This document shows, piece after piece, positions 27,780 through 34,004 of a DNA stretch of 34,004 nucleotides (position 1 is the first letter of the stretch; each line of letters opens with the position of its first letter). Where the stretch lies: contig NZ_LUUK01000032.1 of the NCBI RefSeq assembly GCF_001644025.1, positions 1-34,004 of the forward strand, in the 5' to 3' direction. The DNA is from Methylomonas koyamae (GTDB lineage Bacteria > Pseudomonadota > Gammaproteobacteria > Methylococcales > Methylomonadaceae). The notes beneath the pieces were generated by a model. It saw nothing but the letters and a program-made list of their open reading frames with translations, had not been told where the DNA came from and did not search any database. Position numbers and translations under genes: made by a program.

Positions 27780-28616
27780 TTACGCCGTGCAACCGTCAGC
27801 GATCAAGTGATGGCAAAAGTCAATAATATCCTGGGCTGAACAATCTACTGCACCAACTTTATACTTACCTCCGGTCTTTACCGCCTGAAAACAAGCTTGG
27901 ACATCCGACAGCGAGCTTCCAACCACATGTTTGCCATCACAAGCGTTAACAAACAACCAAGCCATACAGTTATCCAACCCTATATCAGTCCCTTGATCCA
28001 GCTCTTTTATACAATCGTTTAACGTTTTGTTGGCATTGGTGGTAGGCCCTAACGCAGTATCACTGAAGATATAATATCCGTAGGTGGCCTCGTTACGCTT
28101 AAGAGTCGCATAGTCATTCTGGCCGTTGGATCGCAATTCACTCTTCGTTTTCGGCGCTTGAGTGCTTTTAGTCCACACCGCATTTAAGTTCCATTGCCCC
28201 TTTTGAGTGTCGTTCCGGTTTGAGGTCCAAGAGTTTGGCGCCGTTCTATCTCGTCGACACCCAGATCCCCCTTCCAAAGTTCCACCCGTCTCGTGTTTAC
28301 TCGAGTGAGGCTTACATTTGCTTAAAGGCCACTGACTCGGGTTGTCGCAATAATGCTTCGGGGGACGCGGCCCCGGATTAGTCACAATATTACCGGAGTA
28401 CGCAGTTCTATTCGGACCTATTGAATGAAACCCAGAAATGGTACATTCGTCAACGCCACCAGTACCCCCTCCCCATGCAGGACGATTAGCCAAAGTTAGG
28501 ATGACAGGAACCGCAACGCCAGCTTTAGCAAACTTTCTTCTAGATTTATCAATTACTTGCTTGCCCTCTTGCAGTTGACCGTTCTCGATCAGGCTATCAT
28601 CTTCTTCGAATCGCAT
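27780..28616 (-). CDS. Cys-rich protein with twin-arginine-like N terminus, candidate substrate of the PqqD/HprK block
   Basis: I do not recognise a named family. The 278 residues start with an acidic, Gln-rich stretch (1-24), then SRRKFAK (25-31), close to the Tat consensus S/TRRxFLK. A hydrophobic run AGVAVPVILTLA follows, then NRPAWGGGTGG. The remainder is hydrophilic with 11 cysteines (for example CTISG, HYCDNP, SGCRRD, NDCIKE, DNCMAW, NACDGK, DFCHHL, DGCTA) and no PEP-CTERM tail. This suggests export and disulfides, or processing behind the GGG. Such 'RRxFAKAG...P..LTLAxRPAW' proteins recur, as I recall, next to HPr-rel-A PqqD genes. It starts 93 bases after the amidotransferase gene; the ribosome site is weak. 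Confidence 0.75.
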   Translation of the reverse strand: MRFEEDDSLIENGQLQEGKQVIDKSRRKFAKAGVAVPVILTLANRPAWGGGTGGVDECTISGFHSIGPNRTAYSGNIVTNPGPRPPKHYCDNPSQWPLSKCKPHSSKHETGGTLEGGSGCRRDRTAPNSWTSNRNDTQKGQWNLNAVWTKSTQAPKTKSELRSNGQNDYATLKRNEATYGYYIFSDTALGPTTNANKTLNDCIKELDQGTDIGLDNCMAWLFVNACDGKHVVGSSLSDVQACFQAVKTGGKYKVGAVDCSAQDIIDFCHHLIADGCTA

Positions 28617-28709
28617 ATTACACCGCCACTTAGAAAAACTTGAATTGGTTCACACTCTAGCAAATCAATTAATTAATGTCTATTGCCCGCTCGTACAAGT
28701 TAACCAGCG

Positions 28710-30599
28710 TCAAAACCCGGCATTTCTAAGAAACGCCTCGAACATTAACAGCGACCAAATCGCAGCGCTGTAATCTCGCAAACCTGCCTGGTGTTGGGTC
28801 ACCATATGCTCCAAGTAAGTGCGATTAAACCAACCCGTTTGACCAAGCGTATTACCCAACAAGGCCTCCCGTACGCGTTCTTTCAAAGGCCCTCGGAACC
28901 AACTGCTCAAAGGCACGGCAAACCCCATTTTAGGTCGATACAGAATATCGTTCGGAAGATGAGACTCCAGTGACTTTTTAAACAAATATTTGCCTTCTCG
29001 ACCATTGAGCTTATAAGACGGCGGCAATGTCGCCATCCATTCCACCAGTTTGTAGTCCAACAACGGAACCCTGACTTCCAAGGCGTGAGCCATGCTTGCC
29101 CTGTCGACTTTAGTCAGGATGTCACCGGCTAAGTAAGTCTTCAGATCCAGATATTGAACCATAGACAGAGGATCGCTCGGTGCTTTTTCCCGATATCGAT
29201 GAAATACCTCGATTGCGCCGTAACCTTGCAATTCCGCCCTTAGCTGCTCGCTAAATAATTGCTGACGCATGCCATTGGACAGCACCGACACGCTATGAAA
29301 ATAGCCCGCCATAGAATCTCGGCCTATCGACTCCAACGTGGTTTTTGCTCTAAATACCTTCGGTGCCCAGTCGAGTTTTGGGTAGACCCGACCTAAAGTC
29401 GAAAACAAAGGCATCCGCAAACCATCCGGTAATAAAGAACGCATTCTCTCCTCGTAGGTATGCCAGCGATAACGCCGGTAACCCGCTAAATTTTCGTCGC
29501 CGCCATCCCCGGACAACACCACGGTCACTTGTTTTTTGGCTAACTCGCAAACCCGATAAGTGGGTAATGCGGAACTGTCGGCATAGGGTTCGTCATACAA
29601 ACCGGATAAGCAATCAATCAGACTGAAATCATCGGGATCGACTTGTTCGACCCGATGAGCAGTGTGATATCGACCGGCAACTTGAGCCGCGAATTGCGAT
29701 TCATTGAATTTTGGATCGCCGAACGAAATCGAGCAAGTGTTAACCGGATCGTCGGACAAACCGGCCATTAAAGCCACGACCGCGCTGGAATCAACGCCGC
29801 CCGACAGGAAGGCTCCCAAAGGCACGTCAGCCATCATCCGGATTTTAACAGCCTCCCGTAATCGTTCGATCAACTCTTCACCAGCAGCATCCATGCTAGA
29901 GAAATTACCCGGATCGAAAGTCACATCCCAATATTGACGAGGCTTAATCCGTTCGTCTCCGCGCCGAATCGCCAAACTATACCCCGGCTCCAGCTTATAG
30001 ACATCCCGATAAATTGTTTTAGGGTCTGGCACGTAACCGAAACCGAAATAGTCCTCGACCGCCGTCGGATCAATCCGAGTTGGCAGCAGCGGATGCTGCT
30101 TAAGCGCCTTCAACTCGGAACCGAATATGAAATGTCCGTTAGCCAATAGTGAGTAGTACAATGGCTTGACACCCAATCGATCACGCGCAAGGAACAAGGT
30201 TTGTTGTGGTCTGTCCCACAACGCAAACGCAAACATACCCCGTAGTCGGTCCACGCAAGCTTCTCCCCACGCTTGCCAAGCGTAGAGTATTACCTCGGTA
30301 TCGCAGTGAGTTCTGAAGCTGTAGCCCAAGGCTTCCAACTCGCCGCGCAACTCGGGAAAGTTGTATACCTCGCCATTGTAGGTTAGGACGACATTTCTAT
30401 CCGCGCTGTGCATCGGTTGCTGACCACTGGACAAGTCGATGATCGACAAACGACGATGCCCAAAGCCCAAGCCGGGCTCGCTATGCAGACCGCCCTCGTC
30501 CGGTCCACGATGAAACTGGGATTCGTTCATTTTCGACAACAATCCGCGGTCAATTTCCCCGCTGCCTTGCATATCGAATATCCCCACGATGCCACACAT
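28710..30599 (-). CDS. XrtA/PEP-CTERM system amidotransferase (TIGR03108 type)
   Basis: The 629-residue asparagine synthetase-like enzyme has an intact glutaminase domain starting MCGIVGIFD with nucleophile Cys2, plus FHRGPDEGG, GHRRLSIIDLS and YNGEVYNF. The synthetase domain has AFLSGGVDSSAVV, DEPYADSSALPTY, VVLSGDGGDENLAGYRRY and KMGFAVPLSSWFR. FGFGYVPDPKTIYRDVYKL is characteristic of the exosortase-A-associated group. It would use glutamine-derived ammonia to amidate a carboxylate, plausibly a uronic acid of the exopolysaccharide as WbpS-type enzymes do (inference). The ATG has CGGAGA about 9 bases upstream. It contrasts with the Cys-less paralogue at 19881-21671. Confidence 0.92.
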   Translation of the reverse strand: MCGIVGIFDMQGSGEIDRGLLSKMNESQFHRGPDEGGLHSEPGLGFGHRRLSIIDLSSGQQPMHSADRNVVLTYNGEVYNFPELRGELEALGYSFRTHCDTEVILYAWQAWGEACVDRLRGMFAFALWDRPQQTLFLARDRLGVKPLYYSLLANGHFIFGSELKALKQHPLLPTRIDPTAVEDYFGFGYVPDPKTIYRDVYKLEPGYSLAIRRGDERIKPRQYWDVTFDPGNFSSMDAAGEELIERLREAVKIRMMADVPLGAFLSGGVDSSAVVALMAGLSDDPVNTCSISFGDPKFNESQFAAQVAGRYHTAHRVEQVDPDDFSLIDCLSGLYDEPYADSSALPTYRVCELAKKQVTVVLSGDGGDENLAGYRRYRWHTYEERMRSLLPDGLRMPLFSTLGRVYPKLDWAPKVFRAKTTLESIGRDSMAGYFHSVSVLSNGMRQQLFSEQLRAELQGYGAIEVFHRYREKAPSDPLSMVQYLDLKTYLAGDILTKVDRASMAHALEVRVPLLDYKLVEWMATLPPSYKLNGREGKYLFKKSLESHLPNDILYRPKMGFAVPLSSWFRGPLKERVREALLGNTLGQTGWFNRTYLEHMVTQHQAGLRDYSAAIWSLLMFEAFLRNAGF

Positions 30600-30620
30600 A
30601 TTATTATTCTCCGGCGCTAT

Positions 30621-31754
30621 TTATCGCTCGTCATAAACCCGTTGGTAGCGAGACACCATATTATCGATCGAAAACTCCTGGCGGATGCGCTCCAATCCGG
30701 CCGCCCCAAAACGGCGACGCTTGTCGGAATCGGCAACCCACTCCGCTAGCACCCTTGCCATAGCCTCCGGATTTTCCTTTTCGACCAGCATCCCTGTCTC
30801 TCCGTCCAAGATCAGCTCGGGATTGCCTCCAACCCTCGTCGCCAACACTGGAAGCCCCGTTGCCATCGCTTCCAGTATAGTATTGGATATACCTTCGGCC
30901 TTGGATGGCAACACAAAAATATCCAGGCAACGCAAAATATCGGGGATGTCGTCACGATCACCAGACATCCAAGCTTGGTCTAGCAATCCGGCATCCGTCA
31001 ATAGGCCAGCACTCTCTGCTCGTAAAGGCCCATCGCCTATCAACCAAAGCCGAGTCACTCCAGCAAAGCCCGGATACGTTTGGCAAGCATGAATGTACGC
31101 CCTAACCAGTGTCAATTGATCCTTTACTCCATGCATACGACCCACCGTGCCTATGACGACTTTCCCGGACAAAAGCATATCGCAATGCATTGGAGCCGCC
31201 CGATCGCAATCGCGAGGATAAAACCGGTTTGTGTCAACACCGTTACAAATGCGAGTGATTTTAGCTGCCGGAATTTTGACCTTTTCCTGCAAATAATCCT
31301 GCAAATGTTTGGACAATGGAATGAATCGATGAATGATTAGCCCCAACGCTCGACGCAAGCGCTGATACTTTAGGTTATTGCCGTCAGGATCAAACACGTC
31401 CCAGCCGTGTTCCCCGTGAACCCGGTAGGGTATTCGAGCCAACCAGGCGCAAACCTGATATTCGATTGCCCCTAGATTTCGAGTATGCACAACCGCAGGC
31501 TTCCAAGCCTTAAACAACTTATAAACCTTATAAAACGACGCCCAGTCCTGTCCCGGTTTCTTATGCAACTGGTGGACGACGACATCGGACCGGTCGATAC
31601 GCTGGGTAAAATCTGTCGCATCGGCCAAACAAATGATGGCATGCCGATAACGTTCTTTCGGCATTTTGTTAATGATATTAACTAAGCCATTTTCCAAACC
31701 GCCGATGCCGAGACGGTAAATGATATGCACAACCAAAGGCACCGCTTCGTCCAT
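30621..31754 (-). CDS. PEP-CTERM/XrtA system glycosyltransferase (TIGR03088 type)
   Basis: This 377-residue GT-B enzyme begins VVHIIYRLGIGGLENGLVNI, characteristic of the TIGR03088 group, with VVHTRNLGAIEYQV, GEHGWDVFDPDG and ICNGVDTNRFYP. Near the C terminus EGISNTILEAMATGLPVLAT carries the EX7E donor motif. The frame opens at a TTG at 31760, but the ATG at 31754 with AAGG upstream is the better start. The gap to the preceding gene is 8 bases. It probably adds a sugar to the undecaprenyl-linked repeat at the inner membrane. Confidence 0.92.
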   Translation of the reverse strand: MDEAVPLVVHIIYRLGIGGLENGLVNIINKMPKERYRHAIICLADATDFTQRIDRSDVVVHQLHKKPGQDWASFYKVYKLFKAWKPAVVHTRNLGAIEYQVCAWLARIPYRVHGEHGWDVFDPDGNNLKYQRLRRALGLIIHRFIPLSKHLQDYLQEKVKIPAAKITRICNGVDTNRFYPRDCDRAAPMHCDMLLSGKVVIGTVGRMHGVKDQLTLVRAYIHACQTYPGFAGVTRLWLIGDGPLRAESAGLLTDAGLLDQAWMSGDRDDIPDILRCLDIFVLPSKAEGISNTILEAMATGLPVLATRVGGNPELILDGETGMLVEKENPEAMARVLAEWVADSDKRRRFGAAGLERIRQEFSIDNMVSRYQRVYDER

Positions 31755-31762
31755 CGTCAACC

Positions 31763-32953
31763 TTAACCTGCGAGCAAAGTCAAAAGCTTATCGGCATTCG
31801 CGGACCAGCCAAACGCACGTTCGACAAACCGACGGTTGTCTTCGGCGTAAACAGTAGGTTGTTGCAGGTAAGACACAACCCTTTCGGCAAACTCATTTGG
31901 TTCATCGGCGACGGCGACCTGCAACTCTTGACCAGCAGATATCCCTTCCATCGCCGCCGACGTTGCGACCACGGGCTTAGCCATCGCCATGGCTTCCAAA
32001 ACCTTGTTCTGTATGCCTCGAGCAATACGTAACGGTGCCACGATCAAACGGGCGTGAACAATATATGGTCGCACTTCGTCGACTTTGCCGGTAACGATCA
32101 CTGCCGAGTCGTTTTCCGATAACTGCAGTACTTCCTTGGCTGGCTTGGAACCGACTATGTAAAACTTAGCATGCGGGCATTGTCGCTTGATCTCCGGGAA
32201 CACACTCTCGGCAAACCACTTGACCGCATCGACGTTTGCCCAATAATCCATGGCACCTGTAAATACGATGGGGGATTGTCCGCTCGGAAACGGCGAATCA
32301 CCAGCGACTTTCGGATCAAAACGATCAGTATCGACACCGTTATTTACGAAATCGATCTTGTCTTTCGCGATCGGCGCTAGGGCCTTAAACAACGCGGCTT
32401 CCTGTTCCGAAACAAATATCGTCTTCGCCGCCCGACTGGCAATTTGTGTCTCATAACGTAACAAAGTCCGAGCTTCGCGCCGATAGATCCAAGCGGCCGG
32501 CCAGCTTTTACTGTTGGCATACTGGCTCCACTTATCGGAGTCGACATCGACGAAATCCGCGACGACCCTTAACTCGGGGTAACGCTCGACGTACTGAGCC
32601 ATAGGCGACGAGAAAATCAGCGCGCGGTCTATACCCTCGGTACTTATGACCTGATCAACCCAACGACGCAATGCCTTATCTCGATAATACGGAAGACTCA
32701 AGGCCTCGCCGCTGAATAGGCCGCGCGCACTTTTAAGCTTATTGAGGCCGGGCGACAATTCCACACAACATACATCCCTGCAATAAGGCTTGAGCGCTTC
32801 AATATATTGGCGGTCTTCAGGATCATCCACAAAAGTGCCGAGGAATATCTCGTACCGTTTGGCTAGCGCTCGCAGAAAATGAAACGAGCGAATTTTGTCA
32901 CCCTTGTTGGGGGGAAACGGAATCCGATGAACCAGGTATAGCAGTTTAGGCAC
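31763..32953 (-). CDS. PEP-CTERM/XrtA system glycosyltransferase (TIGR03087 type)
   Basis: The 396-residue protein starts PKLLYLVHRIPFPPNKGDKI, the signature of TIGR03087, and continues with FSSPMAQYV, VADFVDVDSDKWSQYA, FVNNGVDTDRFDP, VFTGAMDYWANVDAV and the donor-site region GIQNKVLEAMAMAKPVVATS. The start is GTG at 32953, three bases after the FemAB stop, and agrees with the family N terminus. It works with the TIGR03088 enzyme encoded just downstream in most XrtA loci. Confidence 0.93.
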   Translation of the reverse strand: MPKLLYLVHRIPFPPNKGDKIRSFHFLRALAKRYEIFLGTFVDDPEDRQYIEALKPYCRDVCCVELSPGLNKLKSARGLFSGEALSLPYYRDKALRRWVDQVISTEGIDRALIFSSPMAQYVERYPELRVVADFVDVDSDKWSQYANSKSWPAAWIYRREARTLLRYETQIASRAAKTIFVSEQEAALFKALAPIAKDKIDFVNNGVDTDRFDPKVAGDSPFPSGQSPIVFTGAMDYWANVDAVKWFAESVFPEIKRQCPHAKFYIVGSKPAKEVLQLSENDSAVIVTGKVDEVRPYIVHARLIVAPLRIARGIQNKVLEAMAMAKPVVATSAAMEGISAGQELQVAVADEPNEFAERVVSYLQQPTVYAEDNRRFVERAFGWSANADKLLTLLAG

Positions 32954-32956
32954 GAA

Positions 32957-33976
32957 TTATCCCAAATCCTTGGCCAGCCATGGTCCCACAACCTGACTGA
33001 CTGGCAGCGGCAGCTTCTTCCAGGCTGCAATAAATAATCGATACTTGGGATTCAACGGATTGATGTCCGGAATCTGCTTCGCCTTCACCAAATCGATTTC
33101 GTAGTACAGCGGCTCGGGCTCAAAGCCCCAGTGCTTCTTGAAGCGATAAGAGCCAGTATCGATCTTGCTGCGCCCGTAATCAAACACGCGACAGCCTCTA
33201 TCCACCGCCCGCCGCATGACCTCCCAATACATGAAATCGTTAGCTTTTAAGTCTCGAGCAGCCTCGGTGCCGCCGCCGTAATAAGGCAAAACTTCATCCT
33301 TGAAATAAAAATTCATCACGCTAGCCACTAAACGACCTTCGTGCTCGATCGATAATATCTCGCAATCGTTACCGAAAGCCTCTTTTAGTACTTTAAAATA
33401 ATGCCTCGGAAACACGGGAGTCCCCAAGTTTCTGACGCTTTCGGAATACGCTTGAAACAATCGCTCGACGTCGTTATCGATTACGCCGACTAAACCCGCT
33501 TTGATGCCCGCTCTCACCATCGCTCGCTGTTTTCTGGGAATCGCGTTCAGGTTTTTTTCGTGGTCGGAATCGAGCGTTTTGCGAAATGTTACGTACAACG
33601 CTTTATGCGGCCAATCGCGATGCGTTTGAACGCGATTTCTCATTTCAAGGCAATCAACGTTCAACGTTCTGGCCAATTGTTTGCCTTGCGCCTGTAACGC
33701 ACGGAAAGCCTCGTCGTTACTGGCGACAATGCCGCCGTATACGCAAAAGGCATTCGAAACCAGCGTGTTTCCAAACAGTAAACTGTTGATGTGCGTCAGC
33801 GGTAGAATGCCGGTAATTTCGCCGTCCTGCTCGGCATAATAGTAATAAGTATCGTGACCGAAGGCAGCGGCAATAACGCGTTGCCACGCAGACAAGTGGA
33901 AAAAGGTCGAGTCGGCCGCAGCCATCACATAAGCATCCCAACGCTGGGCTTGCGATGGTTCAAGTAATTTGATCAT
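32957..33976 (-). CDS. FemAB family XrtA/PEP-CTERM system-associated acyltransferase (TIGR03019 type)
   Basis: The 339-residue protein has the double GNAT fold of FemAB-like aminoacyl/acyltransferases: WDAYVMAAADSTFFHLSAWQ near the start, ITGILPLTHINSLLFGN, NAIPRKQRAMVRAGIKAGL, LVASVMNFYFKDEVLPYYGG, and the strongly conserved CRVFDYGRSKIDTGSYRFK and KHWGFEPEPLYYE. FemAB enzymes transfer amino acids from aminoacyl-tRNA or acyl-CoA to cell-wall or exopolymer acceptors. In XrtA loci the acceptor is unknown. The ATG at 33976 leaves only 28 bases before the window end, so whether an upstream gene overlaps cannot be seen. Confidence 0.92.
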   Translation of the reverse strand: MIKLLEPSQAQRWDAYVMAAADSTFFHLSAWQRVIAAAFGHDTYYYYAEQDGEITGILPLTHINSLLFGNTLVSNAFCVYGGIVASNDEAFRALQAQGKQLARTLNVDCLEMRNRVQTHRDWPHKALYVTFRKTLDSDHEKNLNAIPRKQRAMVRAGIKAGLVGVIDNDVERLFQAYSESVRNLGTPVFPRHYFKVLKEAFGNDCEILSIEHEGRLVASVMNFYFKDEVLPYYGGGTEAARDLKANDFMYWEVMRRAVDRGCRVFDYGRSKIDTGSYRFKKHWGFEPEPLYYEIDLVKAKQIPDINPLNPKYRLFIAAWKKLPLPVSQVVGPWLAKDLG

Positions 33977-34004
33977 GGCGGTGTTGTGGATTTCACGGAT
34001 TCCG

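Noticed and set aside
1-34004. CRISPR arrays, rRNA genes, complete insertion sequences, riboswitches
   Set aside because: No regularly spaced direct repeats, rRNA segments, intact transposase or recognisable riboswitch leader was seen on reading both strands.

Overview
The window reads as chromosome of a gammaproteobacterium with moderate-to-high GC. The evidence is the order dusB-fis-purH-purD, the topoisomerase IV gene parC, a tRNA Pro-Arg-His cluster, a type IV pilin and an exosortase-A (XrtA/PEP-CTERM) exopolysaccharide locus. Methylococcales (methanotrophs of the Methylomonas/Methylobacter kind) would fit this mix, but no methanotrophy gene is present, so that is only inference. TIGR family names below are recalled from the look of the proteins; no search was run.

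Layout. (1) 1-655, minus: the first 218 codons of a modular type I polyketide synthase that runs out of the window. (2) 656-1952: about 1.3 kb with no intact gene. It holds a decayed IS200-type transposase, a short ISAzo13-like transposase trace and a palindrome upstream of the PKS. (3) 1953-2206, minus: tRNA-His, tRNA-Arg and tRNA-Pro, followed at 2350-4584 by parC on the same strand. (4) 4821-8950, plus: dusB-fis-purH-purD, closed by a strong bidirectional terminator that also serves a convergent RlpA-like gene at 9009-9413. (5) 9577-13425: a SirB2-type membrane protein, an orphan 65-residue membrane protein with its own promoter and terminator, the RNA-binding protein Tex, and a small exported protein of the exosortase-associated TIGR04073 type. 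(6) 13456-16896, minus: sbcC without an adjacent sbcD. (7) 17084-19641, minus: pilin pilA, preceded by a sigma-54-like promoter and followed by a terminator and then a multi-spanning TPR protein resembling a GT-C glycosyltransferase. (8) 19881-33976, minus: twelve tightly packed XrtA-locus genes.

The XrtA locus runs, in transcription order: FemAB-like acyltransferase, two glycosyltransferases (TIGR03087 and TIGR03088 types), amidotransferase with an intact N-terminal Cys, a Cys-rich protein with a twin-arginine-like N terminus, a PqqD-like protein, an HprK-related kinase, an uncharacterised nucleotidyltransferase, two more glycosyltransferases, a PaaK-like AMP-forming ligase, and a second amidotransferase without the glutaminase Cys. 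The glycosyltransferases and amidotransferases probably build and decorate an exopolysaccharide. Inside the locus, the Cys-rich protein/PqqD/HprK-like/nucleotidyltransferase block (28616 down to 25503) resembles the parts list of a ribosomal-peptide modification system. It is the best candidate here for an undescribed system.
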